NCBI GenBank assembly: GCA_964517125.1
Contig: CAZFBD010000006.1
Location: 39,590 to 103,589, forward strand
Source: SHLQ01 sp964517125
GTDB taxonomy: Bacteria > Actinomycetota > Acidimicrobiia > Acidimicrobiales > SHLQ01
Reading direction: 5' to 3'
DNA: 64,000 bases
The position numbers and the translations under genes are program-made. Numbering within the stretch: position 1 is the stretch's first letter; each line of letters opens with the position of its first letter. Positions 6,654 through 14,735 of this stretch are shown piece by piece. A model generated the notes under the pieces. It was given only the letters and a program-made list of their open reading frames with translations, ran no database searches and was not told where the DNA came from.

Positions 6654-7480
6654 AAGAGATCGAGGTCTCTCGATCCGACTTCAAGCCGGTACGAGGGGAA
6701 GCCGAATACGCGGAACCTCCAGGTAAAGACTCCGTCGTCTTGACGGATCATCTCGGCATCGACGCCGAGACGGGCTGTCCGGTGATAGCTCATTCGACGG
6801 TTGACTTCGGCGAGATCGGCGAAGCTCTCTTCGAGTGGGCTCCGCATATGCCTTGGAAGGGCGAGGGCTCCTCCAAGAACGAAGTCCGACTCTCCGGTAT
6901 CAATAACGCTCACGTCATCTTCGGCTATGCGGCCCCGGTCCCTATGCGTCGGCGATGGGCGGCTTCCTCTACGGCTTTCAACCGGGAGTATCCGAAGGCG
7001 GCTTACGCCTTGGAAGTCCTCGCCGCCCAGTGCTCTGATTGGTTCGAGGCCAACCTTCCCGAAGCGTATGAGAATCACCTACAAGCTATCGACGGTCTTC
7101 ACGACGGTTGGAAGCTAGCCGGGCGAGCGCCTTGGACTTCCGGGATCATCAACAAGTCGGCAGCCCTCCGCTACCACCGGGACTCCGGGAACTCCGTAGG
7201 ATCCTGGTCCGCGATGATCGTTATGAGGAAGGGCGTCGGCGGCGGGCTCCTCCACGTAAGAGACCTTGACGTCTACCTAGCGTGCGACCACATGAGCCTT
7301 TCGATCTTCGACGGACAGGCCCTAACCCACGGCGTTACTCCGCTGGTCCATAGCGAGGACCCCGAAGAGATTCGGATATCGATCGTCTTCTACACCAAGA
7401 CCGGAATCGTTAGGGCCGAAGCTCCGGGAGACGAGATAATTCGCGGGCAGATCCGAGCATCGAGGGGCATCGAAGAATGA
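6650..7480 (+). CDS. TET/JBP-family 2-oxoglutarate/Fe(II) dioxygenase, 276 aa
   Basis: A double-stranded beta-helix core carries YHRDSG (H176, D178), FDGQALTHGV (H227) and RISIVFY (R242). These are the HxD...H iron ligands and the Arg that binds 2-oxoglutarate in JBP/TET enzymes. The family hydroxylates thymine to 5-hydroxymethyluracil (JBP-like) or 5-methylcytosine (TET-like) in DNA. With a 5-hmdU kinase-like protein and an amino-acid:DNA transferase-like protein downstream, thymine is the likely substrate. Coupled to both neighbours by four-base overlaps. Confidence 0.75.
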   Translation: MKEIEVSRSDFKPVRGEAEYAEPPGKDSVVLTDHLGIDAETGCPVIAHSTVDFGEIGEALFEWAPHMPWKGEGSSKNEVRLSGINNAHVIFGYAAPVPMRRRWAASSTAFNREYPKAAYALEVLAAQCSDWFEANLPEAYENHLQAIDGLHDGWKLAGRAPWTSGIINKSAALRYHRDSGNSVGSWSAMIVMRKGVGGGLLHVRDLDVYLACDHMSLSIFDGQALTHGVTPLVHSEDPEEIRISIVFYTKTGIVRAEAPGDEIIRGQIRASRGIEE

Positions 7481-8397
7481 CGATCCTTGAGGAAGCGGGA
7501 GCGCTCGGAGAAGACTTCGTCGCCTTCGGAACCGTTCACCGAGAGACGAGAGACATCGATCCGATCTACCCGGTGATGCGACATCTCTTCGTCTTCGCTC
7601 CTCACCTCTTCCCTACCGAGCGCTCAAGGGTCGAGTTCACCTTCGCTTACGTGACTTGGTACAACCTCCCGACGGCCCTCTCGCTTTGGGTCCAAGGGTT
7701 CCGCTTCTCCGACACAAAGATCGGCGAGGTCGACTACTGGCCGACCGGCGTAGAGCGTCGAGGCCATCGCAACCCGGCCGCCACAAACGCTCACATCGAC
7801 TCGCTCCGTAGTCTCGATGACGCCTTCTCCAACGGCCTTCTAGGTTGGCTCTCTTCGGGCCAGCAAGAGGACCCCTTCGAGGAGTGGAGGCGACTGCAAG
7901 AGGTCTTGGTCGAGCCGTGGGGCAACGGTCGATGGGCCGCTTTCAAGACGGGCGAGGTCTTGATCGAGGCGAACAACTGGAAAGCGGAGCCGACCGACGC
8001 GGGGCATAAGAACTCAACCGGCCCTCGAAGAGGTCTGGCCGACCTCGCTCCGCAAACCGTCGGCTACTCGATAGCGGAACTAGACCTAATCACCGAAGAG
8101 CTTCGCCTCGATATGGAGGAGCAAACCGGTGAGCGCTGGAGGGTCGCCGAGATCGAGACGGTCCTATGCGACTTCCATTCGATGAGGAAGGGCGGCTACT
8201 ACGTCGGTCACGACATCGACTTACTCCTCGCTCAACTAGGCGGCGAGAGGGTCGATCAGGTAGCTCGGAATCTCATCCTCAACGCTCGGTCGCATTGCTT
8301 CCCGAGTTGGCTTCTCGGCGAGATGCAAGGTTGGGATGGGGTTCGGCGAGATCTCAAGAAGCTCTATCGAGACGACGGAGGTATCGGCTGGTGGTAG
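7477..8397 (+). CDS. Amino-acid:DNA transferase-like protein (aGPT-PPlase / HMUDK helical family), 306 aa
   Basis: An all-helical protein with FAYVTWYNLP near the N-terminus, ATNAHIDSL, a central WGNGRWAAFKTGE and a C-terminal IETVLCDFHSMRKG-YYVGHDID. This pattern fits the alpha-glutamyl/putrescinyl-thymine pyrophosphorylase family, related to helix-hairpin-helix DNA glycosylases. The family replaces the pyrophosphate on 5-hydroxymethyl-dU in DNA with an amino acid or amine. The assignment rests on remembered motifs and on its neighbours. Overlaps both neighbours. Confidence 0.6.
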   Translation: MTILEEAGALGEDFVAFGTVHRETRDIDPIYPVMRHLFVFAPHLFPTERSRVEFTFAYVTWYNLPTALSLWVQGFRFSDTKIGEVDYWPTGVERRGHRNPAATNAHIDSLRSLDDAFSNGLLGWLSSGQQEDPFEEWRRLQEVLVEPWGNGRWAAFKTGEVLIEANNWKAEPTDAGHKNSTGPRRGLADLAPQTVGYSIAELDLITEELRLDMEEQTGERWRVAEIETVLCDFHSMRKGGYYVGHDIDLLLAQLGGERVDQVARNLILNARSHCFPSWLLGEMQGWDGVRRDLKKLYRDDGGIGWW

Positions 8398-9263
8398 TAG
8401 TCGAAGGAATGGGCTGGCTCGGCGTTGTCGCCGGGCGGATACTCGACGAGCTGGGCGTCGACTGGTGTTGGTATGACACCGACTCGCCGGTCCAATCCTG
8501 GAGAGCGTCGACCGGGATCGTCTATCCCGGAGGCGATGAGATGGACCGTTCTAACTACGATCGGTGGATCGCCGAACTCGCCGAAGGGCGATGGATCGAC
8601 GATGCGGTAGAGCCGGTCGAGTTCTGGTTTGCTCACCTCAACCCTCCACACGGCGGCAAGTACTCCCTCTCGGCTGACCTTGGGTCTATCCGGCGCGGAT
8701 CCCTCCCGGCCGTGATGGTCAACGTTCCGGAGGTCGTCGCTCGGCACCGAGAGCTATGGGCTGATCGTCGAGTAGAACCGAGGCAGCCCGACGTAATCGC
8801 CCACGGCTTCCGAGGGCGGATCGTTAGATGGGTCTGGGGCTACTCGGTAAAGGTTCGGCTTGAGTTCTCCGATGAGCTTCGTAACGCTTCGGAGTCCGGA
8901 AGGCTTTCTCTCTACGGCCGAGACGGTCGTTTCAAGATCGTCTATGCCCACCTAGGAGCCGGTAGCGATTACTGGCGAGTCGGCTCGTCTTTGATAAGTC
9001 AGAAGGTCCCGAAGGAGCTAGACGCCGGGAAGCACTTCGATTCTTGCCGAGCATCCTTCGAGAAACTCTTCGGAGATCACGCTCAAATTGTCGAGCAGCT
9101 TGAAGAGCCGGTTCACGGCTGGAGGCCGAAGCGTTCCGACGAAGACGACGACCGCTGTATCGTCGATCCAACCGGCGTTATCCACTTCCCTTCGGTCGCC
9201 TACTCCGGCGTTCGCTGGACGCCTTCGATCGCCGATTCGTTCCGAGAGGTAATACCGAGATGA
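8391..9263 (+). CDS. FAD-dependent oxidoreductase (DAO-like), 290 aa
   Basis: A GTG start overlaps the upstream stop by 7 bases. The N-terminus VVVVEGMGWLG contains G-x-G-x-x-G and is followed by an acidic strand end (YDTDSP) and a QSWRASTGIVYPGG loop, as in D-amino-acid-oxidase-type flavoenzymes. FAD lyases or oxidases occur in phage thymidine hypermodification pathways, where they convert amino-acid-thymine adducts to aminomethyl-dU. That role here is inferred from the operon. A free role in small-molecule oxidation is less likely. Confidence 0.6.
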   Translation: MVVVEGMGWLGVVAGRILDELGVDWCWYDTDSPVQSWRASTGIVYPGGDEMDRSNYDRWIAELAEGRWIDDAVEPVEFWFAHLNPPHGGKYSLSADLGSIRRGSLPAVMVNVPEVVARHRELWADRRVEPRQPDVIAHGFRGRIVRWVWGYSVKVRLEFSDELRNASESGRLSLYGRDGRFKIVYAHLGAGSDYWRVGSSLISQKVPKELDAGKHFDSCRASFEKLFGDHAQIVEQLEEPVHGWRPKRSDEDDDRCIVDPTGVIHFPSVAYSGVRWTPSIADSFREVIPR

Positions 9264-9775
9264 TCTTCGTCCACCTAATGGGAGTCCCTGGAGCCGGGAA
9301 GTCGACGGCCGTCCGCAAAGCTCTAGCCAATACCGAGCGGATCGAGCTAGACGTAGGCGCTCCCTTCGCCGTAGAGACCTTCGCTTACGAGGGCAAGACC
9401 ATCGCCCATCTAGGTTCAACCGAGGGCGAGTATCCGGGAACCGACCGACTCTCGATGGCGGTCTCACCTCAAGTCGTAGCGTGGCTCGCCGGAGGTCCGC
9501 CCGTTGACGTAGTCCTCTCCGAGGGGGACCGGTTGACGTCGAGGAAGTTCTTCGACCAAGCCGACAAGATCGGCGTCGAGCTTCGAGTAGTACTCCTCGC
9601 CGTCTCCGAAGAGGTCGCCCAACAGCGCCGAGATAAGCGAGGCTCGAACCAGAGCGCGACTTGGCTCAAGGGTCGGACGTCTAAAGTAGGCAACCTCGCC
9701 GATCGAGTAACGAGAAGGATTGGCACCCTAGAGCGAGCGGACAAGGTTCTACTAGAGGAGCTAAGCCGTGAGTGA
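9260..9775 (+). CDS. P-loop kinase, likely 5-hydroxymethyl-dU DNA kinase, 171 aa
   Basis: Walker A is GVPGAGKST (residues 8-16), with YPGTDRLSM at about 58-66 and EGDRL as the Walker B-like segment. The PGTD motif is typical of phage kinases placed with base-hypermodification genes, which phosphorylate 5-hydroxymethyl-dU in DNA to activate it for substitution. A nucleoside monophosphate kinase is the alternative. Its stop overlaps the GTG of the terminase small subunit candidate, tying modification to packaging genes. Confidence 0.65.
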   Translation: MIFVHLMGVPGAGKSTAVRKALANTERIELDVGAPFAVETFAYEGKTIAHLGSTEGEYPGTDRLSMAVSPQVVAWLAGGPPVDVVLSEGDRLTSRKFFDQADKIGVELRVVLLAVSEEVAQQRRDKRGSNQSATWLKGRTSKVGNLADRVTRRIGTLERADKVLLEELSRE

Positions 9776-10151
9776 ACAACTCATCCGAGTTTGGCTCGCC
9801 GGGGCCGAAGCCGCCGATGCGGCCGAAGTCCTAGGCGTTGACATCGAAGAATACGACCGGGCCGTTAGTAGCTTCCTGGCCAACGAGAGCGAGACCACTT
9901 CGGGGGACCGAGTCGGCCTGCAGCTCGCCGAGATCACCGCTTCGCGCCAAGCTCTTCGCCGTCTAATCTCTTCGCCGTCCACGGCTCCGGCCGACGTCGT
10001 GAGAGCCGTGCTCGCCCTCTTCCGGGCTCACGACCAAGAGGCGAAGGTAATCGGCTCGCTCCACCACGACCCTCAAGCCCGAGTCGCCAAAGACTCCGTA
10101 GCCTCGCGCCCCTTCGGCTCGATCCTGGCGACGATTGGCTCGGACATCTAG
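9768..10151 (+). CDS. Putative terminase small subunit, 127 aa
   Basis: The call rests on position directly before terL, length and helical content. The N-terminal part (RVWLAGAEAADAAEVLGVDIEEY) could be a helix-turn-helix for DNA recognition. Sequence alone does not prove the family. GTG start overlaps the upstream stop; only two bases separate its stop from the terL ATG. Confidence 0.5.
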   Translation: MSEQLIRVWLAGAEAADAAEVLGVDIEEYDRAVSSFLANESETTSGDRVGLQLAEITASRQALRRLISSPSTAPADVVRAVLALFRAHDQEAKVIGSLHHDPQARVAKDSVASRPFGSILATIGSDI

Positions 10152-10153
10152 CC

Positions 10154-11695
10154 ATGTCCGGCGCTCCGGATACCCGACCTCCCGAGCTACTAGAAGGACT
10201 ACCGGTACCCGACGAGACCTCGGTCGAAGCCGTCAGCACTGAAGGACTATCCCCTAGGGAGCACGAGCTAGCCGTACGGATCAACGCTCTTGAGGAATAC
10301 TCCGACGTCGAGAAGTGGGTTCTATTCCGACTCGCCAAGTGGCGACATATCGACGCTCGACCCGAGCAACTTATGCCGGTCGACGCTCAATACTTCTTCG
10401 CTGTGGGAGGTCGCGGGTCCGGCAAGACGAGAGCCGGATCCCAAACCCTCTTCGAATGGGCATGGGAGTTGCCCGGTACCCGCTGGGCTTGCGTCGGACC
10501 GACCAGGCTCGCCGTTCGAAATCTAATGTTCCTCGGTCCGTCGGGTCTTCGAAACGTCATCCCGGATCAAGCTCTCGAAACGGGCGACTGGGACGGCTCC
10601 TTCAATGAGACTCGCCTAGAGCTTCGCCTAGCGAACGGCTCGGTCATTACCGGCTACTCCTCCGAGCGTCCCGGTCGAATCCGAGGCGACAACCTTTCGG
10701 GATTCTGGGGAGACGAGCCAGCCGAGTGGAAGGACTCAAGCCAACTCCCGCTCGAACTCAACACGACGTTCTCAAACCTTATGCTCGCCGTCCGGGAGAA
10801 TACCGAAGGCGGTACGCGAGGGATCATCACCGGGACTCCTACGCCCTGCCCGCTTCTCGCCGGTAACGCCCAACACGAGATCCCCGGCCTCCTCACGGGG
10901 ATGCAAGAACCTCCAATGACGGTCGTCCGCATGTCGACTCGGGACAATCTAGAGAATCTCGACGCGAGCTTTACCCGGCTCATCATGTCGCTCGAAGGAA
11001 CTCGCCTTGGTCGCCAAGAGATCGATGCCGAACTTCTTACCGATATCGAAGGAGCGGCTTGGAAGAACCATTGGATAGTCGTCGACGACACGGGCCTAAC
11101 GCTCCAATTCGACCGCATGGTAATCGCCGTCGACCCTTCTGGTAGCGACGGCCAAGGCGACGGAGACGAAGTAGGCATCGTCGTTTGTGGGCTTTCTGAC
11201 GGCCAGTACTGGGTACTCGAAGACCTCTCGGGAGGATGGGGGCCAGGCGAGTGGAGCGAATTGGTATGGGACGCTTACAAGCGATGGGAGCCGCAGTCCT
11301 ACCGGGCTCCGCATATCAAGGTCGAAGGCAACTACGGGAAAGAGCTAGCGGCTCAACCTCTCCGGGTAAGCCAAGACCGAGTTCCCGGAATCGACATCGA
11401 CATCAAGCCGGTACGCGGGTCGAAGTATCAACGGGCGAAAGCAACCGCCCAGATCTACGAGCCGACGTTGCAGAAGGCCACAGGCGTACGAGTCCGTCAC
11501 GCCGGGCGCTTCCACCTCCTGACTAGCGAGATGACTACCTTCTTGCCCGAGAGCGGTTGGTCGCCGAACCGAATGGACGCTCTTACGCTCGGGATGAATT
11601 GGCTCGCCGAATTCGACGAACTACCTCAAGTAGCCGGGAGCCACGGGACCACCCTCGGCACGCTCCTCGGTCGTCACTCAGGCGGGTATCGCTAG
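10154..11695 (+). CDS. terL: Terminase large subunit, 513 aa
   Basis: The packaging ATPase-nuclease. Walker A GGRGSGKT lies at about residues 85-92, Walker B FWGDEPAEW at about 182, and the coupling motif GTPTPC at about 230. The C-terminal RNase H-like nuclease begins with VIAVDPSGSDGQGDG near residue 323 and contains the late acidic motif MDALTLGMNW. Length is usual for the family. It ends four bases into the convergent gene on the minus strand. Confidence 0.93.
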   Translation: MSGAPDTRPPELLEGLPVPDETSVEAVSTEGLSPREHELAVRINALEEYSDVEKWVLFRLAKWRHIDARPEQLMPVDAQYFFAVGGRGSGKTRAGSQTLFEWAWELPGTRWACVGPTRLAVRNLMFLGPSGLRNVIPDQALETGDWDGSFNETRLELRLANGSVITGYSSERPGRIRGDNLSGFWGDEPAEWKDSSQLPLELNTTFSNLMLAVRENTEGGTRGIITGTPTPCPLLAGNAQHEIPGLLTGMQEPPMTVVRMSTRDNLENLDASFTRLIMSLEGTRLGRQEIDAELLTDIEGAAWKNHWIVVDDTGLTLQFDRMVIAVDPSGSDGQGDGDEVGIVVCGLSDGQYWVLEDLSGGWGPGEWSELVWDAYKRWEPQSYRAPHIKVEGNYGKELAAQPLRVSQDRVPGIDIDIKPVRGSKYQRAKATAQIYEPTLQKATGVRVRHAGRFHLLTSEMTTFLPESGWSPNRMDALTLGMNWLAEFDELPQVAGSHGTTLGTLLGRHSGGYR

Positions 11696-11934
11696 CCGAC
11701 CGTTACGCCAAGGTCCTTGGCCAAAGCGGCAAGGAGGGCGTATGCGTCGGCCTCTGGGATCTCAATAGCGGTAGCCTGTTGCCCGTCTCCGCCGATCTCG
11801 ACCGTCACCCGACCCTTGTAGCCGTAGTCCTCGGTATTACCTTCGGCCTGAACCGTTATCTCTAGGTAGGAGAATTCGCCGGTCTTCTGGCCGCCTGGGG
11901 TTTCTTCGGTCTGGTTGTACTCGTAGGTGCTCAT
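11692..11934 (-). CDS. Small hypothetical protein, 80 aa
   Basis: A soluble protein with a predicted beta-strand middle (SYLEITVQ, GRVTVEIGG) and a helix at the end. Not recognised. It is convergent with terL and overlaps its stop. The minus-strand promoter at 11941-11969 puts the start site on its ATG, so it is probably leaderless. Confidence 0.6.
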   Translation of the reverse strand: MSTYEYNQTEETPGGQKTGEFSYLEITVQAEGNTEDYGYKGRVTVEIGGDGQQATAIEIPEADAYALLAALAKDLGVTVG

Positions 11935-11940
11935 GGGGCA

Positions 11941-11969
11941 ACCATAATCCGCCTTCGGTATTAAAGCAA
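11941..11969 (-). promoter_or_regulatory. Minus-strand promoter, CAGGGGTTG variant, leaderless
   Basis: Read on the minus strand: CAGGGG, TTGCTT (11969-11964), 17 bases, TATGGT (11946-11941), then 6 bases to the ATG at 11934. This is the same layout as the plus-strand promoters with one change in the operator core. Confidence 0.6.
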
Positions 11970-11976
11970 CCCCTGA

Positions 11977-12312
11977 TTACTTATTTAGTCCGGAGAGCAG
12001 GAGGGTCACGATCTTCTTTACGTCGGCATCTTCGTAGATGAGGAACATCGCCCCTTCGGGTCCGTGTTGCCCGTCGAGTCCCGGATCGAGGTTCACCGGG
12101 TAAGAGGCTCCGGTCTCCGCCATCTCCTGAAACCGCTCGATCATTTGGGCGGTACTATCCGCCTCAACTTCGTTGAAGACCTTCGTATCGAAGTCGGTCC
12201 CGGCCGTCATGCCTTTGACTCGCAACGGGCCGACGTTCCAAAGCCCGAGGATCTCGGCGAAGACGGTTCCTTTCTCAAGCTCCAGGAATTCAGGACGGCG
12301 GCATATTCTCAT
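11977..12312 (-). CDS. Hypothetical protein, 111 aa
   Basis: Mixed alpha/beta protein starting MRICRRPEFLELEKG. Not recognised. On the minus strand TATGAT lies 6 bases before the ATG, which suggests a leaderless start, but no convincing -35 box is visible. It is divergent from the gene at 12357 and the two share a 44-base gap. Confidence 0.6.
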   Translation of the reverse strand: MRICRRPEFLELEKGTVFAEILGLWNVGPLRVKGMTAGTDFDTKVFNEVEADSTAQMIERFQEMAETGASYPVNLDPGLDGQHGPEGAMFLIYEDADVKKIVTLLLSGLNK

Positions 12313-12356
12313 GGCTCGATCATAGCCCTAGATACGTAAAGGCTAGGATGGTCCTT

Positions 12357-12635
12357 ATGGATCACGAGCTACCGCCCGGCCACGTCTACCGATACTCCGC
12401 TTCGCCCGAGATCGACTTGGAAGGCCGACCTACCGGTTACGTGGCATGGGTTAAGAGGCCCGAGCGGATAGGCACTTGGAAGCACCGCGCTCTGGCTCTA
12501 GAGAAAGCTCGGGAGAAAGCGAAGCTAAGAGGCGAGATCTACGCTCCGATAAAGCTCCGCTCCTCTTACGTCCGTCAGGACATGAGTCCGCATAAAGTGA
12601 GTTCATGGCAAGACCTTCCGGCTCAAGCCGGGTAA
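12357..12635 (+). CDS. Hypothetical protein, 92 aa
   Basis: The ATG at 12357 lies 7 bases after TAGGAT (12344-12349), so it is preferred over the ATG at 12348 inside that box. The protein starts with a His-Glu-Leu-Pro-Pro-Gly stretch and has a basic helix in the middle (HRALALEKAREKAK). Function unknown. Confidence 0.55.
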   Translation: MDHELPPGHVYRYSASPEIDLEGRPTGYVAWVKRPERIGTWKHRALALEKAREKAKLRGEIYAPIKLRSSYVRQDMSPHKVSSWQDLPAQAG

Positions 12636-12811
12636 CTCCGAAGAAGAATACGGGCGCTAGACCGTCGGGCTCGGTAGCCCTCCCTGGCTCCACCAAGAAT
12701 GTTCGGTGGTGCGAGGGCCATAAAGCCTTCCACCCGGTCAACCCGAAGCCGAAGTCAAAGCGTAAGCCGGTCGTCCTCCAGTCCAAGCCGGAACCGGACG
12801 AGCCGTCCTAA
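12605..12811 (+). CDS. Basic, Pro/Lys-rich small protein, 68 aa
   Basis: Overlaps the previous gene by 31 bases in another frame. The sequence is low-complexity and basic with one WCEGHKAFHP segment holding Cys and His. It may be a real zinc-knuckle-like protein with disordered tails or a chance frame; the local GC bias makes both possible. Confidence 0.4.
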   Translation: MARPSGSSRVTPKKNTGARPSGSVALPGSTKNVRWCEGHKAFHPVNPKPKSKRKPVVLQSKPEPDEPS

Positions 12812-12917
12812 CGTTCCGATGACGACCGAGTCAAGACGGTAGCCTGAATCTCCAAAGCGGAACTACTCTTCCTTACGGGCTAGCGGCCATTCGACCCTTC
12901 GTAGTAGAGGTTCTGTA

Positions 12918-13124
12918 ATGTGGTTGCTCGTCGCCGGAAGCGGGCTCGTACTCGGGATAGCTATCGGCCTAGCTACAACTGGAGTTGGGTTCCTGATGTC
13001 CCGTAACGACTTCGAGCCGGGTATCGGCCATCCTGGGATGGAGTGTCGAGAAGCTCGCGTCAAGATCGAGCGGCTCCAACAGCAGATCCTCGCTATGAAG
13101 GAACAATCCGAAGTAGTGGAGTAG
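12918..13124 (+). CDS. Small membrane protein, 68 aa
   Basis: Residues 2-27 are one hydrophobic helix rich in Gly and Leu; the rest is a short charged coil (KIERLQQQILAMKEQ). Single-span proteins of this form are common in phages. A holin is possible, but the endolysin lies 32 kb away. It is followed by another membrane protein after 5 bases. Confidence 0.6.
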   Translation: MWLLVAGSGLVLGIAIGLATTGVGFLMSRNDFEPGIGHPGMECREARVKIERLQQQILAMKEQSEVVE

Positions 13125-13129
13125 AGGTC

Positions 13130-13360
13130 ATGCTTTATGTAGGGATGTCGACGATGTTCGCTCTCTTCGTCCTACTGGGCTTCCCGGTAGGAGTCGGAAT
13201 CGGCTGGACGATACGAAGGGTCCGGGTCCAACGATCCGACCACCCCGGCTACTCGTGCGTCGAGGCCGTCGAGATTATCGAGGGCCTAACCCTCGATCGG
13301 AATCCGGTCCCGGTTGAACATCGAGACCTAGCTTGGACGCACCGAGTAGCTCTCGGTTAG
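13130..13360 (+). CDS. Small membrane protein, 76 aa
   Basis: The start ATG follows AGAGG with short spacing. Residues 5-28 are hydrophobic (MFALFVLLGFPVGVGIGWTI), followed by a basic stretch, so a single span with the C-terminus in the cytoplasm is likely. Not recognised. It is the last gene before the long non-coding region at 13362-14100. Confidence 0.6.
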   Translation: MLYVGMSTMFALFVLLGFPVGVGIGWTIRRVRVQRSDHPGYSCVEAVEIIEGLTLDRNPVPVEHRDLAWTHRVALG

Positions 13361-13361
13361 A

Positions 13362-14100
13362 AATTTCTTTGAAGTATTTATCCCACTAGCCAAGAGGTCT
13401 GAGGGCGCTAGGGGATCGGAGGGAAGCGAGAGGGGACTAGCTTTCTCGCGCCCGTCGAGGCATAGTTGTCGACCAACGCTCCGCGACAACCGAGAGATCC
13501 CCTACCGTACGGGATCGGCCAGAACGGAATAACTGGCTCAACAAACCCCCTGCCGACACAAGTGGGAACTAAGCGGCCACCGAGTGAGTGAGCAAGTAAA
13601 GAGGGCAGAGGCCCTTGGACACTCCGACGATCGAGACCGGGTAACCTGCGGCCGTCGGCGATCGGTTCTTCGGAACCCATCGGGAGCGAGTGAGTCACAC
13701 TTACGCCCTTCGATTTGAGGGGAGAGGTTGAATGGTCCTCTCCCTTGGCTGCGAAGGATTCGTAAGGTTCACAGAACGGATCGGTTCACCTCAGCGTTGC
13801 CCCTTGATTAGCGAAAGCGACGAGCGACGGGTAATACCGAAGGTCTAGCGTTCCAAGGTCTAGGTTTGTTCTACTGCAAGAGCACACCTAGCCCTGACGC
13901 TCTGCTCAGGGCTCTGGGTAATCCCTGACGGTCGGCGTCTTCTAAGAGGGTGGGGCCGCCCCAGCGGCCTCAAGCGTCAGCTGATGGATGAAATCCATCC
14001 CCTCTTAGAAGACGCCGACCGACGATGAATTGGGCATGAGTCTAATACCCGCTGTCAAGAGGGGAGGATAGGGAGAGTATAGACCAGCCCTAGGGTTAAA
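13362..14100 (+). ncRNA. Candidate large structured non-coding RNA, about 600-700 nt
   Basis: No plausible gene covers this stretch, but it is packed with perfect helices. They are TAGGGGATC/GATCCCCTA (13409-13417, 13496-13504) enclosing GTTGTCG/CGACAAC (13465-13471, 13484-13490); CCGACG/CGTCGG (13624-13629, 13653-13658); a UUCG tetraloop hairpin GGTTC-TTCG-GAACC (13664-13677); GGGAGAGG/CCTCTCCC (13720-13727, 13737-13744); GCCCTGA/TCAGGGC (13891-13912); and a 21-bp helix at 13930-13950 with 14000-14020. The last encloses TGGGG-CCG-CCCCA and GATGGAT-GAA-ATCCATC. Size and phage setting recall GOLLD/ROOL-type RNAs, but class membership is not shown. Confidence 0.65.
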
Positions 14101-14127
14101 TCAATAGGGGATATAAGTAATTACTAG

Positions 14128-14157
14128 TTGACTCATAGGGTAAAGACGGACTAAAGT
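14128..14157 (+). promoter_or_regulatory. Promoter for the membrane-protein operon
   Basis: TTGACT (14128-14133), 18 bases, TAAAGT (14152-14157). The TAGGGG element is not adjacent, but AATAGGGG lies 25 bases upstream at 14103-14110. The predicted leader is about 30 nt. Confidence 0.6.
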
Positions 14158-14193
14158 ACTAGGTAAGAAGCAGTCATCGAGAAGGGTATTCAG

Positions 14194-14475
14194 ATGGAAC
14201 CAGGCGACGAGATTGAAGAAGAGTTCGAAGTAATTGGGGCTCTGGAACTCGACGAAGTAACGGCGAGGGACCTCCGAAGGACTTTGAACTCGCTCCGGGT
14301 TCACGCCCTTGTGATAGCGGTTGCTTTCCTCGCCTACGTCTTCTCCCTCCGGGCTAACTTCTACCCGATCACCGTGGTAGCCGTCTTCGTTCTGGTCTTC
14401 GCCGTCCCCGGCTTCGTCGGCACCGTCCGGGCTTGGTATCAAATCCAATCCTTCCGGAACTTCTGGCAGCTATGA
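14194..14475 (+). CDS. Membrane protein with two spans, 93 aa
   Basis: An acidic N-terminal region of about 40 residues is followed by hydrophobic segments near 36-54 and 58-78. Not recognised. It is first in a run of four membrane genes linked by ATGA/GTGA overlaps, so the products are probably made in fixed ratio and may form one complex. Confidence 0.7.
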   Translation: MEPGDEIEEEFEVIGALELDEVTARDLRRTLNSLRVHALVIAVAFLAYVFSLRANFYPITVVAVFVLVFAVPGFVGTVRAWYQIQSFRNFWQL

Positions 14476-14735
14476 CCTCCGCGACTAAGGCGAAGAAGAA
14501 AGCCGAAGCTTGGTCTTGGAAGTTCCTGCTCCTTCCGTTTGGAGTTGGCTTCGCCGTCCCGATGATCTTGGTCGGGATCTTCTCCGAGATCGGCGGCCGG
14601 ACCGTTACCGTTTCGACTTACACCGGCCTGACAACGCTCGCCCTGTTCCACGCCTTCAACCTCTACGTCCTGACTACGGTCAAGATCCCGAAGCGCTGGG
14701 AACGGATTAAGAATTGGAAGAAGTACGTCAAGTGA
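14472..14735 (+). CDS. Membrane protein with two spans, 87 aa
   Basis: The ATG overlaps the upstream stop (ATGA), which decides the start. A basic N-terminus (ATKAKKKAEAW) precedes two hydrophobic helices around residues 16-36 and 45-65, and the tail is basic (WERIKNWKKYVK). Not recognised. Confidence 0.7.
   Translation: MTSATKAKKKAEAWSWKFLLLPFGVGFAVPMILVGIFSEIGGRTVTVSTYTGLTTLALFHAFNLYVLTTVKIPKRWERIKNWKKYVK

Noticed and set aside
6650..7480. RNA- or protein-directed 2OG oxygenase (AlkB or prolyl hydroxylase)
   Set aside because: The spacing of HxD, His and Arg and the linkage to ParB, kinase and amino-acid transferase genes favour a TET/JBP-type DNA enzyme.
13384..13720. Minus-strand protein of about 96 aa in the large folded region
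   Set aside because: The frame has no start signals and crosses several perfect helices; the amino-acid sequence shows no domain. A structured RNA explains the region better.
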